This document shows, piece by piece, positions 13,037 through 23,842 of a stretch of DNA of 64,000 nt. The stretch covers positions 1,610,918 through 1,674,917 of the forward strand of contig JH720303.1 in assembly GCA_000231825.2 (NCBI GenBank), in the 5' to 3' direction. The notes beneath the pieces are model-generated. The model was not told the DNA's origin. It saw nothing but the letters and a program-made list of their open reading frames with translations, and searched no databases. How positions within the stretch are numbered: the stretch's first letter is position 1; every line of letters starts with the position of its first letter. The translations under genes and the position numbers were made by a program. Source of the DNA: Tetrahymena elliotti 4EA (lineage: Eukaryota; Ciliophora; Oligohymenophorea; Hymenostomatida; Tetrahymenidae).

Positions 13037-13565
13037 ACTTAACAATATTTATATATTTTTGTTTTAGTATCAAATCAAACTAAGAACAATTCATTCATAC
13101 TCTCAAATTAAATTATTAAAAGAATTTTTTTTCATCTTTCATTTCACTTTTAATTTTTATCTACTTATTGCTTAAATAATAGTAATTTTAATACTTATTT
13201 TATAAGTATTTATTTTTCATACATTAGAATGATGGAAACAAATATATTAGAATTAAAATATTTTAAATTTTGTCAAATTAACAAAATAAATATTTCATTT
13301 TTTTGTAGTTCTCGAAATTAAATTATTTTCTATTTTGCACAAAAGCTAAGCTATTTCAAATTACCAACTCATTATCATATTATTTTTTATAGTTTATTTT
13401 TCAGTTTTAAGCCTAATTTTAATTTATATCTACTTATTTCATCTAACCATATTTTACTTACTCAAAAAGTATTTTTCATATCTTGAATATTTTATCTTAA
13501 AGAATAGAAATAAACTAGTTAGAATAAGAATATTTGAAATTAGATTAAACTAACAAAATATGTAT
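12957..13565 (+). repeat. Three decayed tandem copies of the channel gene's 3' end
   Basis: The last ~80 coding bases and stop of the channel gene (copy 1, ~12957-13055) recur in decayed form at ~13205-13295 and ~13468-13565. Each copy starts with an 'aagtatt..tcat' block and ends with a 'ttagaat.agaatattt.aaatt' block followed by 'aacaaaata'. Spacing is ~248 and ~263 nt. The intervening sequence also matches weakly ('tatctacttatt'). Confidence 0.55.
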
Positions 13566-14956
13566 TTTGATTTTCAATCTTAAATTTTTATTAATCTTTC
13601 AAATTTTATTATTTCTATTTTAAGTTATTTTAAGTGAGGTTAATGAAATTTTCTATTTATTTAATATCATTTTTTTTAACTTTTCTTTTTCAGTTTAAAA
13701 AATTTTTTTATTTTTTTAGATTTTTTCCTTCCTAATTAATTTTATAAATTGAGAATTTTATTTTTATTGAATTATTCTGAAAAATAAATTTTTTGTTTTC
13801 AAAAAACTTTTTAATGAAAATTTATTTTTAGCATAAAATTTAATTGTAAAAAGAATTTATTTAATTNNNNNNNNNNNNNNNNNNNNNNNNNNNNNNNNNN
13901 NNNNNNNNNNNNNNNNNNNNNNNNNNNNNNNNNNNNNNNNNNNNNNNNNNNNNNNNNNNNNNNNNNCCAATTTTTCAGAAAAAATTAAAAAATATTTTTC
14001 AAAACATTAAAATTTTTAAAAGATTAAAGTTAAAAAATAAACTCATATAAATTAAAAATTTCTAATTAATTGTCTATTTTTAGAAAATAAAAATAATCAA
14101 GTAATAAGAGTAATGAAGTTTTGAAAAGATTTGAAGCAAATTATTTGCTTACTGAACAGTGTTTTGATTAATAAGCTTGAATTTGATTTTAAGAGAAATT
14201 TATTTATAGCATAAATCAATAAAATAAAATGTCAATTAGAAACTAAGCTGATTATTTTTTAAGTAAAAAAGCATGAATCTCAAAGAAAAAGAAAAAAATG
14301 TTATTCCAGAAATCTAAATTTTATCAAACAAGAAGAAATTAAATAAAATCTTAAAAAATGATATTTGAGAAATATTTAAATAATTAAAGTTTAAAATAAC
14401 ATTTTTTTTATTTTTAAGTTTTATGTAAATTTGAATAAAATAATTAATTAGTGAACATTTAATAACTGCATGAAAGAGTTTTAAATGGTATAAATGATGA
14501 TAATAACTTATAAATTCGAATTTACTTTTTTGAGTTTGAATGATTACTTTAAAATAGAAAAAAACAAAAAATTAAATTGATGTTACAAGTTACTTAATGC
14601 TACTGTGTATTTTTTAAATTTCTAAAGCATGAATCAATCAATAGAAAAGCCGAAAAATGTAATAAGACAAAATATTAATAAAATCTAAGATTTCAACAGA
14701 TAAGTTTAGTTTCTTTGTTCTAAATAGGATAGAATTTTAATAGTTGTTTAAGCAAAAAATTAGTAAATTAGTTAAATGAATATATTTGTATTTGATTGAT
14801 ATTTAAAAATCTTAATAATATTCCGTTTTAGTTGATAATTAATTTTTATTGATACAATTTAGTTAGAATTAAATAATTTAGCTAAACATTTAGGTTTTAT
14901 TAAGGGATTTTTAAAAATATTATAGAAACTAAAATTTTAGTTAAAAGACTACAAAT
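13566..14956. other. AT-rich intergenic region containing an assembly gap
   Basis: Non-coding sequence around the N run. Two short similar blocks beginning 'aaagcatgaatc' occur at ~14270 and ~14627, possibly an old duplication. No gene recognised. Confidence 0.55.
13867..13966. other. Assembly gap, 100 Ns
   Basis: Exactly 100 N characters, the usual placeholder for a gap of unknown length. The decayed repeat just upstream may be why assembly stopped. Confidence 0.99.
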
Positions 14957-17900
14957 ATGGCCTGCTCATTCATAGGAGGTGATTAATCTTCATTAGAAAA
15001 ATCATTTGCAGAGAGTATTCTTTTACTGAATACTCCCAGTAAATAGGATTAACTTGTCTACAACTTTGAAATCGAAAAGTAGAAAGAATAAACAATCATC
15101 AATTTACCTAGAGGAGGAATAATTATTAAAACTTCTATTGGCAACATCTAGTATGGATTCCCTCCTGAAACAGTTAAGGATTCTATTAATATGAAATTAA
15201 AGGTTCCCACCCACTTCATAGTACCATCATAAAGATTTGATAAGAAAGCAAATTTGAACGTTGCAGAGTTTGAATTCCCTGCATACTACAACTTTTTCAT
15301 TCACAAAAAGAAAATTAATCTCGTTTGTGATGCTGAATGCAAATCAGCCATTAGAAATGCTTTTCAAGAAACACTTTGCGGACCTCTTAGCCATGATGTA
15401 AATTTACAATCTGAAAAACTTAAAAATAGAATTCTCGTAAATACTCAATTTAAATATTGAGTATTTCGAAGAAAATAGCATAGACAGAATTTAAAAATAA
15501 CAATTATTCTTGTAATAAATATAGAAACTTTAAGACGATTTCCATTTTTCTTATCCTAAATCAGGGTATCCAGACTTCTTTAAAGAGAGATCAATTCTTT
15601 CAGGAGTAAGAAAATTTAGCAGTTTTTAGATTTTTATTTCTGACATTTAATAATTTTGAAAAAAGGCTATACAAGATCCTAGCTTTCATACTGAGGTAGA
15701 TACCTTACTTAGTTTTAGCTTATTTGACCAAAGCAATGCTGTAGAATTGAAATTCGATTAGAATATAGTAAGAATAGAGAGAAGTCATAATTTAGAATAG
15801 GATGTTAATTACTTTAAAATAATTGATAATGGTAAAGAAATTGCAAACATTAAGGACTAATGCAATTTAGTTTCCTAAGAGCTTAAAATGGATAGACATA
15901 GTTCTTTAGAAGATTTAGAAGATATTCTTAAAGATTTAAATACAAATAAAAAAGGTTGCAATAGAATAGGCTCTGGTTTGGAATTAGAAGTAATTCCAAA
16001 CATAAGAGATACTTTCTAACCACCTGATTTTGGTATTACTGTTTTAGGAAGTAGTCATGGTAAATTAAATTTAAAAAATTATTGGAAAAAAATAATTAAT
16101 TGATTCCTGATAACCTCAAATCAAAAAATAATTAAATTTTGTATCTAAAGTTATTTCACTTTCTTTAAGAAAACCAAAATACTTACAAATAATGTTTAAA
16201 CGAAATTATTAGGTTTTGATCCTTGTGGTCATACAACTGGTTTCGTTATTTGGTGCTATGGTAAAGGTATTATGGTTGACCCACCACCATTCTCTAATGA
16301 CTACTTGAAGAAAATGGGTATTAATCCTGATAAAATATCAGCAATTATTATTACTCATTGCCATGCAGATCATGATGCTGGAGCTTTTGAAAAGATTTTG
16401 TTAGAAAAAAAGATAGAGGTAATTTCTTTGTTTGCTAATTAGTTTTGAGAAACTTAATTGCAATTTCTTTTCTTCAAATTTGTATTTTTTTTCTTCTATT
16501 TGAAATAATTTTGTTCATCAAAAAATTTTTTTCAGTAAAATCAACTAACTTTATTTTATGATTATTAATAAAGGTTATTACAACTAGAACCATAATGAAT
16601 TCATTTTTGCGTAAATATTCTAATGTAACTGGAATGAGAAGAGAGGAAATCAGAAAACTCTTCATTTTCCGTCCTGTTGTTATTGGCAGTAGAATGAAAA
16701 TATTTGGTGGTTCATTTAATTTCTTTTACTCTTTCCATGTTATCCCTTGTATTGGTTTTGATATTGAACTCAGTAAAAAATCACTCTACTTTTCAGCAGA
16801 CACTTTTTACTGCCCTATCAAGTAATTAATTTATTGTGTTTTTCTTGTATTTTTGTTTACACTTACTCTTAAAAAATCAATAAATTCTTAACATTTGTAT
16901 TTAGGCTAAAAAGATATTTTGAATGGGGTTATTTGTAACAAGAGAGGTACTAGTAATTAGCAAACATTGATTTTGATAAATTTGATCTTATTTTGCATGA
17001 GGCTGGAGTTCCTCCTATTCACACAGCCTAGGAATCATTTATGCATTTATCTGCTAAAGCAAAATAAAATTTATACTTGGTCCATATTGCAAATAAAGAT
17101 TTAAAAAAGGAACTAGGATTAAAAATTGCAAAATCAGGTATTGAGCATACTATTGTCTTAATACCTGCAAATGCTAACAAAGAAATGACTTAACTTAAAA
17201 GATTAGATCTAGTATCTAACATAGATATATTTTAGTCATTAAATATTAAAAACGTTAGATATTTGCTTGATTGCTTAGATATCTTAGAAGTAAAAAAGGG
17301 AGAGCTTATCTTCCCTGAAAATTCTATAGGTAATAAATTCTTTATTGTTGAGTCCGGTTTAGTCAAGATTGTCTCAAGAAATAATAAAGATTTTGAAAGC
17401 TTTATTGGACCTGGAGATTACTTTGGTGAAATAAGTCTTATTGATGAATCACATACTAGAAAAGCTAGGTATTTTAATTATTTTATCAAACTGTTAAAAA
17501 AATAGAACCAACAAATTTATTAATTGTTTTGGTGATATAAAAATCTACTTTTACAATGAAAAACTAAATTAAAAAACTCTAAATCATCATATTTTAAAGA
17601 CCCCTTTTCACTTTTTAACCTACTCTATACCCAAAAATTTGAATTAATTGAAATTATTTCAGAATTTCTTTAAATTTACTGATTTAGAGTAAATAGTTTT
17701 ATCTAAAAAGGAAAGTTTATCATAAACTCTCAATATTGTGAGAACCTGGTAACTTATTATTTTTATCAAAAAAGTGCTTTTGCTGAAAAAGATTGTGTTC
17801 TTTTGACTTTAGAAAGACATGATTTTTAGTTCTTGTTTGGAGAAGAAGATGGTTCAGGTGAAGTTCTTAAAAGATTAAAAGAATTAACTGAAGCTAGAAA

Positions 17901-18339
17901 AAAATTTGTTATTGTTTATTTAGAGAAGTAATATTATTTCTATTTTTATATACATTAAATACTTATGAAAAAATCTAGGAATTCACTATTCAATTAGCTT
18001 GAAAAAAGTTAAAAAGTTATTCTAGAAATGATTGTTAAAGAGAAAAAATTCTTAAAATCTGAACAAATTTGGAAGAAGGGAGAAAAGCCATATGGAATCT
18101 ATATTGTAAAGGAAGGTGAATGTATTTATGAAAAGTAAGACATACCAGCAAAAATTGTTAGATAAGGAGAGTTTATAGGAGAAACTTTATCTATACAAAG
18201 AAAGTAAGCTGTCAATACATCACTAAAGGCATTAACTAATTGCACACTCTTATTTATTGATTCTTAAAATTGGCTAGAATTTTTGGATAAAAACCCAGGT
18301 TTCAAAGTACTTATTGATGAGAAGGTTTACTTCAAGTGA
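14957..18339 (+). CDS. Metallo-beta-lactamase domain fused to cyclic-nucleotide-binding domains (apparent +1 frameshift)
   Basis: Exons 14957-15605, 15666-16059, 16213-16418, 16574-16821, 16905-17468, 17775-17927 and 17979-18339, about 857 residues. The N-terminal region has 'GGIIIKTSIGNIQYGFPPET' and 'FEFPAYYNFFIHKKK'. A metallo-beta-lactamase core follows, with 'GFDPCGHTTGF', the metal site 'THCHADHDAGAF' (HxHxDH, ~395) and 'FSADTFYCP'. After it come cNMP-binding folds, 'FPENSIGNKFFIVESGLVKI' with 'FIGPGDYFGEISLID', and a second ('EKPYGIYIVKEGECIY', 'RQGEFIGETLS'). The likely role is a hydrolase, possibly phosphodiesterase-like, gated by cAMP/cGMP. Between 'FQETLCGPLSH' and 'NLKNLKIEFSQILNL' (~15385-15410) the frame shifts by +1, and summed exon length leaves one extra base. 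This may be an assembly error, a mutation or programmed frameshifting. Confidence 0.85.
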
Positions 18340-19902
18340 AATCAATAAAAAATTTTTTATTTAATTAGCTGTTTCTTGATTCTGATAATAAAAATACAAA
18401 AAACTACTAAAATAGAAACTAAATTTGAAAATTTTTAAATATTTGTTTTAGTAAAAACAAACAATTTAAAAGTTCATGTTCTGAAATATATAAAAATATT
18501 TTCTTTATTTATTTTGTTTCCTTTTTAAAGAGTCTCTGATTTTTTTGAATAAAAGAAAATACAAACAATTTTTATAAATTTTGAATTTTACTTTTTAATA
18601 TTTTTTCAAAATTAACAAGATTTTTTTAAAATTTAAATTTCTTTGTATTTATATTAAATAAATTGATAAAAAATTCAAGATAAAATATATCTTTAAGAAT
18701 TTTAATTGCATTTTAAAATGTCATTATTTCAAGCAAATCTATTTTAAAATTATTTATTCTAAAAATCAACTTTATAGAGCATATCTTCTGTGAAAAATAT
18801 CAATACAATTTAATAATATTACTCATTTTAGATTATTCTCTTAGCATCAATCAAAAAAAATAATACAATTTTTTTATTTTAAATCTTTATTAAAATGAAA
18901 AACTTAATTAAGTTGGTACTTGAATGCATAATTTTGTAAATACTGATAAACATTTTGTACTCAGCTAGAAATATAATAGTTGGCAATATTCTAAATCTAG
19001 CTCATAAATTTTTTAGTTGATAAATATGGTGAACTTTAATACAAATAATTTAATTTATTTACATGATTTGATGGTAAAAAATAGGCTTAATCATTTTCTA
19101 TTAATTTCAATTATTAGTTATACTTAATTTTATTTTGTTTATTTTTTATTTAAATATTTATTTATCAAATTATTTTTTTATTTATCTAATTTTTTTATAT
19201 ATTTTTTAATTATTTAATTTTATTTTTTTATTAGAGGATAGTTTAAAAAAATCTAAAAGAAAGAGAAGCGAAGTAGCATGATTGTTTTAAAGATTTATTT
19301 GATTTTGATAATACTTTACAAGATAATAAGAGAGAGCTTTTCAATCTCAAATTTCTCGATTTTAAATATAAAATAATAAAACTGTGATGAATATCTCTGA
19401 AAAAAGGATGTAATTGATGAATCTTTAAGATAAAATGAATATATCTTTTTTAATAGAATAAAAAAACATCTACCTATTTCTAGGTAACCGATAATCAAAA
19501 TGATGTTTTAAATTTATTCTATTTTTGGCTTTAAAAACTTATTTGATATTCAGATCATTATTATTATTACTTTATTTACTTTTTTATTTTTTTGATTTTG
19601 TCTTTTTTTATGTTTTTACTTTTATAATTTTTTCAAAACAAAATTATGTTTTGTTTATTAATTAATTGACCAATTTTGAAAGATGGATAAATAAGTTGGG
19701 AAAAGTTAATAATTAATTAATCAATTAAATATTTTGAATAGATTTGAAAAATGAATGAGTGTTAATTAGTTAGTTTTGATTAAATATAATGAATATTTTT
19801 GCTTTTCTTTGTATAAATAACTATATAAAATAAAACTTATAAAGCAAAAGAGTGAAACTTAATTCATACATATAAATTATTTGATATTGTTGAGGATATA
19901 AA
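18340..19902. other. Intergenic
   Basis: Very AT-rich with long T and A runs. No coding frame in either direction that I would support. Confidence 0.6.
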
Positions 19903-20637
19903 ATGAATAAAAGGGTTTTCAAACTTTAAGAGGAATTAGAAGAAAAACAATTTTAGTTAGAAGAAGAATACTACTTCTAAGTACGTGAAACAGAAAAATA
20001 TTGGGATAGAGATAGCAAATGCTCTTTAAAGATATAATCGATTTATAAAATGTTTACATTAAGATAGAGATTCACAAAATTAAAAGAGTCTGTTATTAAA
20101 ATTCAAACAAGATTCAGAGGATTTTTAGCAAGAAAGAAATTTTAAAAGAAGAAGGAGGATAATATTAACTTGATGAATGTTAAATACTTTTCTCAGTAAG
20201 CTATTACTATTCAAAAGGTATTTAGAGGCTTTTACTAGAGGAAATTTACTCACGATTTCTATGCACGTAAGAAATTCTTGTAGGAATTGGGTGATTAAAA
20301 TACTCGCTTCTAAGGCGAAATGAACTAAATCGCTGATGAAGAGAGAATAGAAGAAAAGAAAAGATAAGAAGCCTAAGCAAGAGAAGAATTTTCATAATTA
20401 GCTTAAAATTTACATCATTTAGCCAGTACTCACTAAATACCAGGTGTTTACAATCCTCCTTATGCAATTTCTAAGCCTACAGCTTTCAACGTAGAGGTTG
20501 AAACCCATTTAAAAGCAACTTTTAAGGCAAATTATACATGGAAACCTCCTACTCGCAAAAGCATAGCAACATTTTAAATAAAATAAAATAAAAAAATTAT
20601 TACCACTTAATCTTCTATAAAAGTAAATCAAAAATGA
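19903..20637 (+). CDS. SPATA17: SPATA17-like IQ-motif ciliary protein
   Basis: Intronless, 244 residues, ATG 19903, TGA 20635. Two IQ motifs ('VIKIQTRFRGFLARKKF' at ~66-82 and 'AITIQKVFRGFYQRKF') should bind calmodulin or centrin. A charged helix rich in E/R/K/Q is followed by 'LHHLASTHQIPGVYNPPY', a close match to the diagnostic 'LLSTKQIPGIYNSPF' segment of animal SPATA17. The protein stops soon after, so it is shorter than the vertebrate form. SPATA17 is associated with motile cilia and sperm flagella, which suits a heavily ciliated cell. Confidence 0.88.
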
Positions 20638-22123
20638 TCAATCAGAGTTTGATAACCAATACAAAATATACACAAAAACTATCTAAATTCATTGGAAAAA
20701 CAAACAAATTAAATAAATAATAAGTAAAATCCATAAAATATATTTTTAACATGCCACACTTTAATAAAATGTAAAAATTAGTGTAATTATTCAATCAACC
20801 AACTACTTGCTTTCATTGTTATTAATCTATTATTCTATTACCGATTTTCTTCATCTCTAAATTTTAGTTATAATTAAATTTTATATTTATACAGACTACA
20901 CCCATTTATTCAAATATCTTATTAATTTAGATAATATGATAAAAAATATTTTAAACCAATATTTATTATTTATTGAAAGAAGATTTATTTTAAAATGAAC
21001 AATAAAATCTAAAAATATTTATTGGAAAGGTAAAGAGAGTATTTAGAAAATATTTTATTCTTGTTTAATTATTATAATTTTGCTTACTTAAAGTTGCTAA
21101 ATAACTTGAGACTCATTTAGTTTATTTTAATGTCATATTCAAAAATAAATTTGAGTATTTTTTCTCAATATCAAAATATTTTAGAACACCCACTTTTAAT
21201 CAGTAATAACTCCTTCTTTTCTTTACTTAAAAATAAAAAACTTACAATAACATTTAGTTTAATAATTATTCATGAAAAGTACCTTATCTAAATGCTAATT
21301 TTTGGAATTTTTTTATGCCAAAATTTTATATTATTTGAAAGAGAAATATTTTTTAAAAATAATATCATTTACTTTACAAAATATTGCCAATTATACTTCA
21401 TTTAGCCTTACTTGGATTATTTTCAGAATAGATTCTTTATTAAAATTAAAAGCTCATTTCTATCTAAGCATTTTAACAAAATATTTTCATTAGTTAAACA
21501 AAATTTTTCATGTTAAGACATTTTATAATTTAAGATTTTTATTACATACATTTTGAATTTATTTTTAAAATATAACAAAAATTTTTTGCTATTTCTTCTC
21601 AAAATTATTTTTATGAAACAAATTTAATTATTAGATTTTTAAAAGAGTAGGATTTTATATTTTAAGTCAAATAAATGCCAAATAATTTAATATTTGTAAA
21701 ATTTTGATTTCTTCAAAAAATTTTGGTTGTGAATAATTTTTTTAAAGCTTTATCTGTAAAAGAGAAAACTCAAAAATATTTTTGAGAGCATATTGATTTG
21801 TAAATTTGTAAACTTTGGAATTTTAGAAAAAAATTAGAAATTGAATAGAATAAATTTTTTACTGTGGCGGCGTTTTTAATAAGATAAATAAATAGTTATT
21901 AAGGACCAATTATTTCTTACCTTATAAATTAAATAATAATTATTGCAAATAGAAAAGTTAGACACACATAAGGGAAATTTAATAAAAAGATATATTTTAT
22001 AAATAGCTTAAGATAAAAAGTAGAAAGCTCTATATCTATCTTTAGGATTTAACAAGTTAATAATAATATAAAACTACTAAGCAAGCACAAATTTAATAGT
22101 AAAATAATATAATACTAAAAATA
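20638..22123. other. Intergenic
   Basis: AT-rich stretch between SPATA17 and NF-YB. No supported gene, RNA or repeat. Confidence 0.6.
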
Positions 22124-22884
22124 ATGGACGGAGGGGATTCAGGATAGCAAGACAAGTAATGAGATTAATATTTTTCTCTATTTCATTTGAAGGTTTTGAT
22201 CATAAAGACCATTGAATGGATTAAATTATCTAAATAGGATTTATAAAGCAAATACAAATTCTAAATATTTTAATTTTCAATTTTAAAATTTAACAGTAGA
22301 TAGGTGCCAAATTATAGCAGATTCTTACCTATTGCAAACATAAGCAGAATAATGAAAAAAGCATTACCAGAAAATGCTAAGATTGCTAAAGATGCTAAAG
22401 AAACTGTGTAAGAATGCGTATCTGAATTTATTAGTTTTATCACTAGTGAAGCTTGTGATAAATGCAAATCAGAAAAGAGAAAAACTATAAATGGCGAAGA
22501 TTTATTACATTCAATTACTACTCTTGGTTTTGAAAATTACTACGACATACTTAAATTATACTTATATAAATATAGAGAAGTAATCATTTTTTATTACACA
22601 CACTTAATTTAAAAATTTAATCTAAATATCTATTTATTAGTCTTTTTTTTTAAACCTAATTAAGGAATGTTGATATTTTTTGCACAAATATATTAAAAAC
22701 CCAAAAATAAACCATATTTATCTTCAAATTTTTAATAAAGGCTGTCAAGGCATAGGAAAGTAAAGAAGGTGGTGCTGTAAAGAAACCTTAAAAGAAGACT
22801 AAGGAAGAAGAATACGATGAGGAAGAAGAAGATGATGATGAAGACGAAGAAGAAGATTCTCAAGAATAAGGTGGTGATAACTGA
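22124..22884 (+). CDS. NFYB: NF-YB / HAP3 histone-fold subunit of the CCAAT-binding factor
   Basis: Exons 22124-22155, 22297-22579 and 22741-22884, 152 residues (the second exon could begin 3 nt later). The core is unmistakable: '[17 protein letters not shown]', '[19 protein letters not shown]', '[19 protein letters not shown]' and '[14 protein letters not shown]'. Together these give the H2B-like histone fold that pairs with NF-YC and docks NF-YA on CCAAT boxes. The N-terminus is short (~15 residues). The last ~45 residues are Lys-rich and then almost purely acidic (E/D runs), a tail not typical of animal NF-YB that may serve in activation or nuclear retention. Confidence 0.95.
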
Positions 22885-23842
22885 GTTTTACATGAAATAT
22901 ACAAATTAAGATAAGTAATTAACAAAAAATATTCTTTAAGAGGGTAGAGATAGAGTCTGTGATAAATAATTAAATCTTTCTTTCTAATATATAAACTTCA
23001 TTCATTCATAAATAAATAAACTAGCAGAATAAATATAAAATAAATATTATAATTTTAAAATACTAAATCTTCTGAGAACTAGATGATAATTTACTTATTA
23101 TTCCTTCAATATTGTTTATATTGTTAGTCACTTAAAATTATTTTTAACTAAGTCATTTATTTACCTTGTCAAAATTATTTTAACACTTTTCTTTTTTGTT
23201 TTTACACAATTCACACTTTAATTTATGTAATTTTATTTTCAACATTCTTAATCTTACCATTTGAAATATAATTTGTATTTATGCGTGGAATGAATAAATT
23301 AACCAATTTTTTTTACTTACGGGTTAATCATTAAATACTTTATTCATTTAAATTTGGAAATAATTAATTTTTTATTTTAAAAAGTATTTGTAAATTTTTT
23401 TAGGATAACTAAGAAATTTTAATTAATAGCCTTTCATATATTATTTGTTCTATTTTTTAGTTTGATTAGTTTGCTCTAATAAATAGATTGGATCATGCTT
23501 TATACTTAATTTATTAAAATTTTTTTTTGAAAAAATATCAAACAAGAAATTAATTAATTAATGCTTTATAAATTATTTGTAAGAAAATATCTTTCTCAAT
23601 AAATGAGAAAATGAAATAATTTTAGGAAACTACTAATTCGATAATTAATGTACCTACCTCTATTCATTTTATTAAACATGTAAAGACAAATAGATTAGTT
23701 TTATATATTTATTTCAATAGACTTTTGCTGTTATAGTTAGCTCTTTATTATTTATATGTGCTAAAATTTAAAGATAGATAATTTATTTATCTAATTTAAT
23801 AGCTTTTATTAAAATTTAATTAAATTATTTTATAAATTTAGA
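22885..23842. other. Convergent intergenic region
   Basis: Lies between the 3' ends of NF-YB (+) and mitochondrial EF-G (-). AT-rich; nothing further recognised. Confidence 0.6.

Noticed and set aside
13001..13600. CRISPR-like array because of regularly spaced similar blocks
   Set aside because: Only three imperfect AT-rich copies at ~250 nt spacing in a eukaryotic genome; they match a gene end, so they are decayed duplications.
15438..15462. A 25-nt intron to explain the frame change in the metallo-beta-lactamase gene
   Set aside because: It is much shorter than the other introns here, and the downstream frame already reads as protein before this point, so a frameshift upstream fits better.
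15657..15659. In-frame TGA in the metallo-beta-lactamase gene as a second selenocysteine
   Set aside because: It lies inside a 60-nt GT..AG intron (15606-15665) whose removal keeps the frame; no SECIS was seen after this gene.
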